DNA from: a bacterium
GTDB taxonomy: Bacteria > Patescibacteriota > Microgenomatia > Levybacterales > UBA12049
Assembly: GCA_021824155.1 (NCBI GenBank)
Contig: JAKALN010000004.1
Coordinates: forward strand, 1 to 38,925
Direction of reading: 5' to 3'
DNA length: 38,925 nucleotides
The position numbers were made by a program, and so were the translations under genes. Of the stretch, positions 28,096 to 38,111 are shown one piece after another (position 1 is the first letter of the stretch; each line of letters opens with the position of its first letter). A model generated the notes under the pieces. The model was not told where the DNA came from, searched no databases, and saw nothing but the letters and a program-made list of their open reading frames with translations.

Positions 28096-28728
28096 ATGGA
28101 CAGTTTTTTAATAACAGGGCCAATCCGGCAAACAAAAGACTACGCATTTGATTTTTTAAAAAAAGAAAAAATAGACAAAATAGATATAACCGTTGTCGAA
28201 TCGGAAAAAGCAGTGGGAATTGCCCAGGTCAAAGAATTCCGGAAAAAAATTTATTTAAAGCCTTATAAAAGCGATAAAAAAGCGGTAATACTTAAGGCTG
28301 ATACGGGGCTGACAACCGAAGCCCAAAATGCGCTTCTCAAAGTTTTGGAAGAACCGCCAGGCAATACGGTTATTGCAATTCTTATTGAATCTTTGGAAAA
28401 TGTCCTTCCTACAATTATTTCAAGATGCAAAATAATATCTTTGGAAAAAGAAAAGGGAGAAAAAGATCTAAAGGAATTTGAAAATATTTTAACGTCTTTA
28501 AAAAACAGGGGAGTGGGGGAAAGGTTAAAACTGGCCCAGGATTATTCCAAAGACAGGGAAACTGCATTGGAATTTTTAAAAAATCTAATATTTGCATCGG
28601 AAAACTTACTAAAAAATGACAGCGGGCTTTCCCCGACGGTAAAATTACTCCAGGAAACTTATAAGGAAATTAAAAATACAAATACAAACCTGCGTCTTGT
28701 AATGGAACACCTGTTCCTTTCGATTTAG
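28096..28728 (+). CDS. DNA polymerase III delta-prime-like subunit (HolB-like AAA fragment)
   Basis: AVILKADTGLTTEAQNALLKVLEEPPGNTVIAILIESLENVLPTIISRCKII is the delta'/gamma-type signature; RBS AAAGGAGA before ATG 28096; no Walker A seen. Confidence 0.85.
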   Translation: MDSFLITGPIRQTKDYAFDFLKKEKIDKIDITVVESEKAVGIAQVKEFRKKIYLKPYKSDKKAVILKADTGLTTEAQNALLKVLEEPPGNTVIAILIESLENVLPTIISRCKIISLEKEKGEKDLKEFENILTSLKNRGVGERLKLAQDYSKDRETALEFLKNLIFASENLLKNDSGLSPTVKLLQETYKEIKNTNTNLRLVMEHLFLSI

Positions 28729-29198
28729 TGGGGAAGGCGGGGCAATTGGTCTGTTATAGCAAAGTTTGCTTTCGGGTCCTGGGCAAGCCTTGAAACAAGC
28801 CTTAGTTCTTCCAACCCTACCTTTATGGCAGGTTTTATAAGCTCGTCTTCTGCGGGTTCTTTTTTCTCGTCGGTATAGTGGATTGCCGCATAAGGGGCTG
28901 CTTCCTGGTCCATTGCAACAAAACCCCCTTTCTTAACAAGGGAAGTGCCGTTTACAAAATAACTTACCCTTTCGGAAATATCCCTGTCCAAATACCAGAC
29001 ACTAAACCTTACAAGATTTTGCCCGGGAGAAAAACCTTCTACAACCATGCGCTTGTCCCGGGAAAAGCTGTCCGTAATAAATCCCGTATCTCCAACGGGT
29101 AAATGCGAAAGCCTTTGGCGTACTGCTGTTGAAATTTTTCCCGCCAATTCGGCATATTCATGATTTTTTGTGTCTTTGGAGCGCGCTTTTTCCGTCAT
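28725..29198 (-). CDS. Hypothetical protein
   Basis: 157-aa ORF; TATAAT-like box 9 nt upstream of ATG; convergent overlap with holB-like stop. Confidence 0.6.
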   Translation of the reverse strand: MTEKARSKDTKNHEYAELAGKISTAVRQRLSHLPVGDTGFITDSFSRDKRMVVEGFSPGQNLVRFSVWYLDRDISERVSYFVNGTSLVKKGGFVAMDQEAAPYAAIHYTDEKKEPAEDELIKPAIKVGLEELRLVSRLAQDPKANFAITDQLPRLPH

Positions 29199-29246
29199 AG
29201 TCCGAGAATTATATACTGACAGGAGAGAATTTTCAAATACCGGAAG

Positions 29247-29903
29247 TTACTGCTTCTGTATGCTCTGGACCATCTGGTCCATTTGGGAAAGAATCTGCTG
29301 GTCGGGGTTAGTAGGCGCCATGTAAAGTATAGAGCCAAACGTTGTTACAAAAGAATACGAATTGGAGGCGTTTTTCTGGCAAATCGCATACTGGTCTTCG
29401 CCGTTTGGATAGGGGATTTTACTTTTGCTTCTTCTGTAAAAGTTAACGTCACCGCTATAAGACAGCGGAACAAAAGACGTATATTCCTGCGACATCGGTT
29501 CGGGACTTGGGCCCGGATAAGAACATCCTCCGTTTCCCATATTTGTCTGGTTTATCTGCAGTTGGTACTGTCCGTTTGTAATAGTTAATAAATCCTGATA
29601 ATTGTTTGTCGTTTTTTCCTGCTGCCAGCCCAAAGGAATGCTGATTGTATATTTTGGAAAACTTCCGAAGCCTCCGGCTGTTACGGTCTGAGATGCCGCA
29701 CCGGAAGGTACAGGTGTTGCGGGATTTAAACTTTGGACGGGAGAGTTTTGGACAGGAGCTGTACTTGCCTGGGTTTGGCCGGTTGTTGTCTGTCCCTGGG
29801 GTTTATTCAGTCTTATGCCAATATAAATTCCGCCTCCGACTAAAATGGCGAAGATTATTACTCCTAAGACTGCTTTTCCAAATACGGAAAAGAACCTTTC
29901 CAT
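29247..29903 (-). CDS. Hypothetical membrane-anchored extracytoplasmic protein
   Basis: One N-terminal TM, Ser/Thr/Pro/Gln-rich linker, globular C-terminal domain; promoter-like TTGATT-17-TTTAAT-6-ATG upstream. Confidence 0.7.
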   Translation of the reverse strand: MERFFSVFGKAVLGVIIFAILVGGGIYIGIRLNKPQGQTTTGQTQASTAPVQNSPVQSLNPATPVPSGAASQTVTAGGFGSFPKYTISIPLGWQQEKTTNNYQDLLTITNGQYQLQINQTNMGNGGCSYPGPSPEPMSQEYTSFVPLSYSGDVNFYRRSKSKIPYPNGEDQYAICQKNASNSYSFVTTFGSILYMAPTNPDQQILSQMDQMVQSIQKQ

Positions 29904-29987
29904 AAGCGGATTAAAGCAGAATGCGCGTCAAAAATCAATATAGTAATTTAGCAGAAGAAAAAATATTTTTTTTGTTATAATATCCCG

Positions 29988-30182
29988 ATGGTAGAAAAAA
30001 CAGCGGGGCAAAGGACAGCGGCCGAACATATAGAAAGGGCAAGAAAAATAGGCGAAAAAACTGCCGGAACGGCAGCTTCTCCCGATGAAAGGCCAATGTC
30101 TTTGTGGGAAGAAGCAAGAATGAAAGCCATTAACTCCGGGCGCCCGGCCCACACAAACGTCTTCGGATTTAAAATTTTTTAG
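29988..30182 (+). CDS. Small hypothetical protein (64 aa)
   Basis: TGTTATAAT (-10, 29976-29981) 6 nt upstream of ATG 29988. Confidence 0.55.
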   Translation: MVEKTAGQRTAAEHIERARKIGEKTAGTAASPDERPMSLWEEARMKAINSGRPAHTNVFGFKIF

Positions 30183-30191
30183 CCCCTTAAT

Positions 30192-30246
30192 TTGACAGAC
30201 AATATTTTTGGTGGAATACTCTAAATAGATACAAAAAGGAGGTGAT
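30192..30246 (+). promoter_or_regulatory. Promoter plus extended Shine-Dalgarno for the 55-aa ORF: TTGACA (30192-30197), 17 bp, AATACT (30215-30220); AAAGGAGGTGAT (30235-30246)
   Basis: 12-nt AAAGGAGGTGAT is complementary to the canonical bacterial 16S 3' end, 8 nt from GGAGG to TTG. Confidence 0.65.
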
Positions 30247-30250
30247 AACA

Positions 30251-30418
30251 TTGAACAAAAAAATGCAGGAGTGTTTTACTCCTCATGCTTTGATGCACAG
30301 CCTTTTCGGACTGGGGCTCGGAATGCTTTTGGTAAGCCTGGTACCAAGTCTTTCAGTCTGGTGGTACGGAGTAGCGGTACTGGTTGTCGCAGTGGTTCTT
30401 GATTTTTTCAGGAAATAA
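30251..30418 (+). CDS. Putative 55-aa membrane microprotein, TTG start
   Basis: (M)NKKMQECFTPHALMHSLFGLGLGMLLVSLVPSLSVWWYGVAVLVVAVVLDFFRK; two hydrophobic segments; perfect SD; below track cutoff. Confidence 0.72.
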   Translation: MNKKMQECFTPHALMHSLFGLGLGMLLVSLVPSLSVWWYGVAVLVVAVVLDFFRK

Positions 30419-30424
30419 TTTAAT

Positions 30425-30994
30425 TTATTTTTTGTAACGTAAGAATTTTTGCCTGGCATGTCCATGCCGGATGTTGAATTTATCTTTCCAGCGCAAAGTC
30501 CAGGCTTCAAGCAAATCATCGGCAATATCAATTTCCGTACGGGGATTATGCTCGTCTTCAACATAGACGCTCCCTCTTGCAATTAAATCATTTGCCGCCA
30601 ATTCCAAATTTCTGACTCTTAATTTATCTTTCCCGCCGGTATAAAAATGGGCAACTTCCTCTCTTCCAAGGGCAAGCCTTGTCAAAGATGTTTCCAGATT
30701 AATTCTTTTAAGGTCGTCTTTTAGCACCTGTTTTTTTGTGGACGTAAATTCGGGGGAATGGGTTATCCACTCCAAATCATAAAGCCTTGTCCTGACTACT
30801 CTTTCCGCTATAAAAGAATGGAGTAAGATGGAGTCGGAATTGTTAAGGCCCAAAATATATACCAGTTGGCAGTCTTGCATAATATTGCGTGCCTCGGAAA
30901 GGCTTTCCAGCATTTCCCTTGTCGGATTCTGGGCATGCCTTCTTATTACGTCTTCCAGTGTGTATATGGGCGCCGGTCCTATTGTCTCTCTCAT
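30425..30994 (-). CDS. Hypothetical protein
   Basis: 189-aa ORF with soluble composition; convergent to the 55-aa ORF. Confidence 0.6.
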   Translation of the reverse strand: MRETIGPAPIYTLEDVIRRHAQNPTREMLESLSEARNIMQDCQLVYILGLNNSDSILLHSFIAERVVRTRLYDLEWITHSPEFTSTKKQVLKDDLKRINLETSLTRLALGREEVAHFYTGGKDKLRVRNLELAANDLIARGSVYVEDEHNPRTEIDIADDLLEAWTLRWKDKFNIRHGHARQKFLRYKK

Positions 30995-31089
30995 TATGAA
31001 GTGTTAAATATAGCATAAATTTAAAAAAATGGGAACTCATAGTTTATCCTATAGTTGAATTTAGCCTCGGTTTAAAGTATAATTTAGAT

Positions 31090-31368
31090 ATGAAAAGAGG
31101 AAGAGAATCAGAACCATTCCAAAAACAGGAATATCTGCATTTTAAACATAAAGTGGTAAAAGACCGGATAAGGCAGGCGTTGTATAGACCGGAAGGACTG
31201 ACTTCCGAAGAGGAGAGGGAGTTATTCACACACGCAAATTTTGTGGAAATTTTGGTTTATTTTGGAGCTCCTTTACCTTTTGCGCTTAAAGCTCTTGGGG
31301 AATTTATACAATATTCCGATTCTATAATAAATAAAGCTCAAGATTTATCCAGGCCCGAAGGGTTTTGA
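31090..31368 (+). CDS. Small hypothetical protein
   Basis: TTGAAT (31055-31060), 17 bp, TATAAT (31078-31083), 6 nt, ATG 31090. Confidence 0.6.
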   Translation: MKRGRESEPFQKQEYLHFKHKVVKDRIRQALYRPEGLTSEEERELFTHANFVEILVYFGAPLPFALKALGEFIQYSDSIINKAQDLSRPEGF

Positions 31369-31589
31369 TGGCGGTTGTTCCGTTGATTAACACCCTCTAC
31401 CAGCATATCGTGGACGTCCCCGAGCCTAAGCCTTCCCGCCCTTACCAATTCTTCCAATGCTCTTTGTTTATCTATCTCGGATTGTTCTTCTAGCCTTGCT
31501 TTTTGCGCCTTATTTCCGGGAGTTGGATATCCAATCAAGGCAGGATGTTCTTCGGGTTTAATAAATGTAGGCCGTTCTTTACCGCCCAT
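31338..31589 (-). CDS. Small hypothetical protein
   Basis: MGGKERPTFIKPEEHPALIGYPTPGNKAQKARLEEQSEIDKQRALEEL...; TATAAT 10 nt upstream of ATG 31589; 31-bp convergent overlap. Confidence 0.55.
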   Translation of the reverse strand: MGGKERPTFIKPEEHPALIGYPTPGNKAQKARLEEQSEIDKQRALEELVRAGRLRLGDVHDMLVEGVNQRNNRHQNPSGLDKS

Positions 31590-31640
31590 AGTTGGGAATA
31601 TTATACCCAATTCAAAAGAATAAATCGAGGAAAATTTGGT

Positions 31641-32087
31641 TTAAAGCCACCTTCGGACTTTAGATTTATAATCTTTATAGCTTTGTCCGAATTTTTTTTC
31701 CAGAATTTTTTCCTCGGGGGGTATCAAATATTTATCAAAAACTAAAAATTCAATTATTACTACTATAAAAGGGGAGAAATCCCGAAAATATACGGCAACA
31801 CCTAAGGCAATTAAGTTAAGGCTTATATAAAAAGCATTCCTTGTATATTTAAATGGCCCTTCTGTTATTAAAATTTTTGGGTTGGAACCATAGGGGATAG
31901 GAGTTTTATGATGCATAGTAACAAATTGCCAGAATGAAAGCAGAAAACTAAAAATAATCAAAACCCAACCTAAATTCCTAAACTCCAAAGGGATTATTTT
32001 TGCAACGGGAAAGAAAAAATGGAGAAACACTTCCAAAATAACGCTTATTGTAAAAACAGTGGGCGGATGAATAATCTTTTCCTTCAC
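31641..32087 (-). CDS. Isoprenylcysteine carboxylmethyltransferase-like integral membrane methyltransferase, GTG start
   Basis: ITEGPFKYTRNAFYISLNLIALG ... LIPPEEKILEKKFGQSYKDYKSKVRRWL is the ICMT/PEMT signature. Confidence 0.85.
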   Translation of the reverse strand: MKEKIIHPPTVFTISVILEVFLHFFFPVAKIIPLEFRNLGWVLIIFSFLLSFWQFVTMHHKTPIPYGSNPKILITEGPFKYTRNAFYISLNLIALGVAVYFRDFSPFIVVIIEFLVFDKYLIPPEEKILEKKFGQSYKDYKSKVRRWL

Positions 32088-32125
32088 AAGAAAATTATAA
32101 CATTGTTGTTTATTTGGGAGCGGCC

Positions 32126-32617
32126 TTAGCTAGGACCTCCGGGATAAAATGGATTATCTAAAAGTGGCCCATCTTCACTCCTAGTCATCTTAGTGGCAGG
32201 AGATTTGTAAGCTTTTTCAAAAGCTCTATCAACTTTTTCAGGATCCTGTGCGTCCTTTGCGCTTAGGATAGTATGTCCTACCCTAACCCGACCATCTTCC
32301 ATACCTCCAAACACAATTACCTTCTCTGTTGTTTCATGCTCTCGCCAACCTACGCTCCTAGTTTTAGTGTCCAAAATGATTTGATTACCCCAAATAGGCT
32401 TATTTATTACCCCTGCTAAGTTTCGTGCAATTTCCGGAACCACACTGTTTTCTAAAGCATGCCTTCTCAAAGCTTCTCTTCTGTCATCCTCTGCTCGAAT
32501 TAACCTTAACCTTTCTTCTTCTATTCGTTGCAGTTCCGCGCGGCGAAGATCTGCTCGTCTTGATTGTTCTTCTGCCCTTGCTCTTTCAGCTCTAAGTCTT
32601 TCAACAAATCCACTCAT
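32126..32617 (-). CDS. Hypothetical protein with Arg/Glu-rich coiled-coil N-terminus
   Basis: RLRAERARAEEQSRRADLRRAELQRIEEERLRLIRAEDDRREALRR; TATAAT 6 nt upstream of ATG. Confidence 0.6.
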   Translation of the reverse strand: MSGFVERLRAERARAEEQSRRADLRRAELQRIEEERLRLIRAEDDRREALRRHALENSVVPEIARNLAGVINKPIWGNQIILDTKTRSVGWREHETTEKVIVFGGMEDGRVRVGHTILSAKDAQDPEKVDRAFEKAYKSPATKMTRSEDGPLLDNPFYPGGPS

Positions 32618-32740
32618 ACAGTTATTATATCACTATTAGTCAAACTATAAGTTTAATTTAACGAACAGCCGGCTTTTAAACCAATCGTGGTAAAATTTAT
32701 AAAACTCTAGCGTCAACCCCTGGGGTTGAGCGGACAAAAT

Positions 32741-32769
32741 TTGGTTTTGGAGCCTCACAGTAGTATAAT
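32741..32769 (+). promoter_or_regulatory. Promoter cassette copy 1: TTGGTT-17-TATAAT
   Basis: aaaatttggttttggagcctcacagtagtataatcc, shared with 33581-33616. Confidence 0.7.
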
Positions 32770-32779
32770 CCCTTTTTAT

Positions 32780-33049
32780 ATGAATAATATGGTTGAAAAT
32801 CCACAGATAAATGAGCTTAAGGGCAGATTGAATGGGGAAACTTTCCGCTCTGCAATTTCCGGATTAGGAATGTCCGGAGGAATTATCGGGGGCTTAGACC
32901 TTATCGTCAAAGGCGTAGAACAACACGACGCGTTATCTGCTGCTATAGGAGTTTTTGGAGTTGCATTCGGAGTGACTAATTTAAAAAACTTCTTTTTTAG
33001 TATGAGACTCCTCAATAGAACAATAACCGAAATAGAAAAAATAAAATAA
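32780..33049 (+). CDS. Small hypothetical membrane-associated protein
   Basis: MNNMVENPQINELKGRLNGETFRSAISGLGMSGGIIGGLDLIVKGVEQHDALSAAIGVFGVAFGVTNLKNFFFSM; ATG 10 nt after TATAAT. Confidence 0.55.
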   Translation: MNNMVENPQINELKGRLNGETFRSAISGLGMSGGIIGGLDLIVKGVEQHDALSAAIGVFGVAFGVTNLKNFFFSMRLLNRTITEIEKIK

Positions 33050-33103
33050 CCCCCCCGGAAAATTTGGGTTTTGGAGACCGGTTTGTGTGCTACAATTGCT
33101 TAA

Positions 33104-33349
33104 ATGGCCGAAAGACTAAATCCGGGACCCGAACATTTAGGACTCGATCAATTACCGACTGACATACAAAACGCAAGTTGGGGAATTGTAAGATTTGCAT
33201 CCAGGATTCTTCCCGCACAAGGACAAACTCCGGAAGATACCAGAGAAGAACGTATGGCATTATTGGTTTCTCATTACACCGGAGAATTAGGAAAGCTTAT
33301 CCAAAGACTTGGAACCCCCGAAGAAATTACCGCGCTGTCTAAAATTTAA
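33104..33349 (+). CDS. Small hypothetical protein
   Basis: 81-aa ORF; TGCTACAAT (-10, 33091-33096) 7 nt upstream of ATG. Confidence 0.55.
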   Translation: MAERLNPGPEHLGLDQLPTDIQNASWGIVRFASRILPAQGQTPEDTREERMALLVSHYTGELGKLIQRLGTPEEITALSKI

Positions 33350-33366
33350 CAGAAAATTTGGATTTG

Positions 33367-33565
33367 AAAAACTTTTCTTCTCTTGTGCCGACAAGAAGAA
33401 GCAGAAACTCTCGTCTAGCCTTGTCTCCAGCTTTCAAGCTTTCGCTCGTTTATCGGGTGATTTCACCCCCTCCTCAACAAGTTTGTGAGGAATCCCCCTG
33501 ATGCACTCTCTCAAGCTTTCATGCAGTTGACAGCGGACAGACGAACAAACCGAAGAAACAGGAAA
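33367..33565 (-). ncRNA. Candidate structured non-coding RNA (strand tentative)
   Basis: Clustered hairpins: 33455-33468 GGGTGA/TCACCC, 33472-33490 CCTCA(a)CAA/TTGTGAGG, 33378-33401 CTTGT-GCCG-ACAAG followed by a T-run on the minus strand, plus a possible closing pair 33411-33416/33539-33544; no convincing ORF. Confidence 0.4.
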
Positions 33566-33585
33566 ACAAATTTGGAAGGGAAAAT

Positions 33586-33614
33586 TTGGTTTTGGAGCCG
33601 CACAGTAGTATAAT
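33586..33614 (+). promoter_or_regulatory. Promoter cassette copy 2: TTGGTT-17-TATAAT, 6 nt to ATG 33621
   Basis: aaaatttggttttggagccgcacagtagtataatcc; near-identical to copy 1. Confidence 0.72.
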
Positions 33615-33620
33615 CCGGCC

Positions 33621-33869
33621 ATGAGCAGAGAAGTTGATTCATCTAAGTGCACCGCAATTATGGAAGTAGGTCCAAGAGATAAGAGCGGACCCTATATCGG
33701 AATTTGTAAATATTTTGGCACAGGACATTGCTTGATGGACGAATATAAAGAAGGCCCACTTCCGCAAGACGCCAGGATAATCAGGGGCGAATGCAGAGCA
33801 GACTGGGAAGCGTTGAGTAAATTGGGAAAAATTCGCAAAGCCCTTTCAGATTTGGCAAAAAAGGGGTAA
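33621..33869 (+). CDS. Small Cys-containing hypothetical protein
   Basis: MSREVDSSKCTAIMEVGPRDKSGPYIGICKYFGTGHCLMDEYKEGPLPQDARIIRGECRADWEALSKLGK; four cysteines. Confidence 0.55.
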   Translation: MSREVDSSKCTAIMEVGPRDKSGPYIGICKYFGTGHCLMDEYKEGPLPQDARIIRGECRADWEALSKLGKIRKALSDLAKKG

Positions 33870-33925
33870 GATTGTCTCCTCCCAGAATTTAAAAAGCCGA
33901 TAGTGATATAATAAAAGCAATATTT

Positions 33926-34894
33926 GTGACTAATAACATAAGCGATCAGACCGAAGAATTTGTAAAAAACTTTAGAAACTTAGATGAGGAAATCATACCC
34001 TGGATCGATGATGACGCTGTAGGATTAAGCATAATCAAAAATTATCCTGAAAACTCTTTATTCGTTCCTGCAAGAAATCTCAACGGAGAACCAGATTCTG
34101 TAGCACTTATAAAAATTGGTTATACTAATAGTAAAAATATAGAAAAAGAAGAAAATAATGTAAATTTATTTATTTCTATTAGTAAAGTTAGCCGATATTT
34201 ACTTAACAATCACTGGAATTACGATTTCAAAGATCCTAAATCCCCAACAGAAGAATCTCTTAAAAAAAGTAAAGAATCAAAACAACCAATTGATTTAGAA
34301 GATGCCCAGTACCAATATAACTTACCCACAAAAAGATTTTATAACTCTGAAAAGAAAAAATACGTTGAAGCAGGAGAAATTGTTGAGGAGATATATAAAT
34401 TACATTTAAAAACACTTAGGGCTGTTGGTTTTAGGGCTAAAATTAAACTACAAAAACAAATAATCGAATATTCCTATCCAATTAATAAATTATTAATAAG
34501 GACTAATTTCATTTTATTTGGAAGAAAAATTAAAGAATCAAAAAACTTTTCAACAGGAATATTTGAAACATATTCCCACAATGACCTTATCGATTTAACA
34601 ACAGAAAAAACAAAAATTTTAGGTTCAGATTTTCCAATAACAAATCAAACGGCTAGGACGTTTGTAGCTTTTATTACAGTTTTATTTTTATTTAAAATTT
34701 ATAGTGGACGAGATATATTAGGTATTATGTATTTAGTTCAAAAAAGTAGTGAGAATAATCTATTATTGGCCTCTTTTACGGCCACTTTATTATTTATATT
34801 TGACAGAGTCATTCCTCATTTAATACTTTTATTAGTAAATGTACTTATTAGATTGAGACTCTGGTTTATGTTTTGGAAAATAAAATTATCCTAA
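33926..34894 (+). CDS. Hypothetical protein with soluble N-terminus and C-terminal TM segments (GTG start)
   Basis: 322 aa; RTFVAFITVLFLFKIY and NLLLASFTATLLFIFDRVIPHLILLLVNVLIRLRLWFMF hydrophobic segments; very AT-rich. Confidence 0.7.
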   Translation: MTNNISDQTEEFVKNFRNLDEEIIPWIDDDAVGLSIIKNYPENSLFVPARNLNGEPDSVALIKIGYTNSKNIEKEENNVNLFISISKVSRYLLNNHWNYDFKDPKSPTEESLKKSKESKQPIDLEDAQYQYNLPTKRFYNSEKKKYVEAGEIVEEIYKLHLKTLRAVGFRAKIKLQKQIIEYSYPINKLLIRTNFILFGRKIKESKNFSTGIFETYSHNDLIDLTTEKTKILGSDFPITNQTARTFVAFITVLFLFKIYSGRDILGIMYLVQKSSENNLLLASFTATLLFIFDRVIPHLILLLVNVLIRLRLWFMFWKIKLS

Positions 34895-34904
34895 AATATA
34901 ATTT

Positions 34905-35372
34905 ATGACTACAAAAAAAATCATTATCGATTCTACGGAAATGTCCAATACGCTTTCTTCATACGCAAAAAAACTAAAGGAATCTGGAGTATTAAGAGAA
35001 CAATTAGCATCAGCGTTAATCTATGCTGGATTAGCAGAATATTTTTGCGATGAATTTATTAAGGCTTTAATTGATCAATTAAATTTAAAAAACCAAAAAG
35101 GCTCTGTTAATCTAAAATCAAAAATAGTTTATAAAAACGAAAACACCAATTTAGAATATGCTTTAATCAAACTAAAATATATAGAGTATCCTGATAAAAA
35201 CGAAATAGAAGAAATAATAAAGATTATTAAAGATGCACGAAATAATTTATTTCATAATCTTATAAGGGCTGGAGAGAAAAAAATAAACTTAAGTATAGAA
35301 ATAATAAAAATTCAAGATTATACTCCACTTCTAAGAGATAGATTAGCTCAATCTCTCATAAAAACACTTTAA
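34905..35372 (+). CDS. HEPN-like helical protein (putative)
   Basis: 155 aa, helical, with IIKDARNNLFHNLIRAG matching the HEPN R-x4-H pattern; 10 nt after upstream gene. Confidence 0.55.
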   Translation: MTTKKIIIDSTEMSNTLSSYAKKLKESGVLREQLASALIYAGLAEYFCDEFIKALIDQLNLKNQKGSVNLKSKIVYKNENTNLEYALIKLKYIEYPDKNEIEEIIKIIKDARNNLFHNLIRAGEKKINLSIEIIKIQDYTPLLRDRLAQSLIKTL

Positions 35373-35417
35373 AGGCACTAGAATTACTTCATTTTTTCTG
35401 CTAAAATGGTTATATAA

Positions 35418-37373
<1,956 letters not shown>

Positions 37374-37382
37374 CTTTTGATT

Positions 37383-37500
37383 CTAGACAATAGATGCTGG
37401 ATGCTGGATTTTGAAGTTAGAAGATAGATGTTAGATATCCATCCTCTATTATCTAACCTCAAATTCTAATTTCCAGTTTCCACTGTCCATCCTCAACTTT
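37383..37500. repeat. Heptad-periodic inverted repeat upstream of alkA-like gene
   Basis: tagacaa tagatgc tggatgc tggattt tgaagtt agaagat agatgtt agatatc ... catcctc tattatc taacctc aaattct aatttcc agtttcc actgtcc atcctca. Confidence 0.8.
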
Positions 37501-37523
37501 CTATATGGTAAAATTTATGAACG

Positions 37524-38111
37524 ATGAGCAAGATAACTTTTACCGACGGGAAACTTAATGAGCTTGTAAAAAGGTACGGGCCGCCCACTTTTTTGGATAG
37601 AGAAGAACCACTTTTTGAAGGACTTATCGGTTCCATTATTTCCCAGCAGCTTTCTACAAAAGCAGCGGATACTATATATAAGAGGTTTTTGGCATTATTC
37701 AACAACAGATTTCCCACTCCAAAACAGATAATAAAAATAGACAAAGAAAAAGTTAGAGGAGCGGGAATTTCTTATATGAAGATTTCCTACATGAAAGACA
37801 TAGCAAAAGCCTTTGACGAAAAATTAATAGATGAAGAAAAAATAAAAAAAATGGATGACGAAGAAGTAATGGTGGAATTAATAAAATTAAGGGGGGTAGG
37901 GAAGTGGACCGCGGAAATGATTTTAATCTTTAATTTAAAAAGGCCCGATATTTTTTCTTTGGGGGATTTCGGACTAAGGCGGGCAATAAGAATTTTATAC
38001 GGGATAACCGATGAAAAAGAAATTCTTAAACTTTCCGAAAACTGGAAACCAAACAGAAGCATTGCGTGCTGGTACCTGTGGCAGTCTTTGGACAACAGTC
38101 CAAAGATTTGA
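37524..38111 (+). CDS. HhH-GPD DNA glycosylase, DNA-3-methyladenine glycosylase II (AlkA)-like
   Basis: LIGSIISQQLSTKAADTIYKRF; LRGVGKWTAEMILIFNLKRPDIFSLGDFGLRRAIRILYG (HhH-GPD with catalytic Asp). Confidence 0.9.
   Translation: MSKITFTDGKLNELVKRYGPPTFLDREEPLFEGLIGSIISQQLSTKAADTIYKRFLALFNNRFPTPKQIIKIDKEKVRGAGISYMKISYMKDIAKAFDEKLIDEEKIKKMDDEEVMVELIKLRGVGKWTAEMILIFNLKRPDIFSLGDFGLRRAIRILYGITDEKEILKLSENWKPNRSIACWYLWQSLDNSPKI

Noticed and set aside
32713-32729. TCAACCCC-T-GGGGTTGA palindrome as a terminator
   Set aside because: Perfect 8-bp arms but a loop of only one base and no T-tract on either strand; more likely an operator-like or cruciform site, function unknown.
33434-33652. 72-aa minus-strand ORF over the candidate ncRNA
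   Set aside because: No family resemblance, overlaps a promoter and the 33621 gene start, and spans the hairpins; non-coding interpretation is preferred.
37760-37800. ISYMKISYMK looks like a small tandem duplication in the AlkA-like protein
   Set aside because: The length and pattern fit the usual G(I/L)SxxKxxY segment of the family, so it is probably not a duplication.
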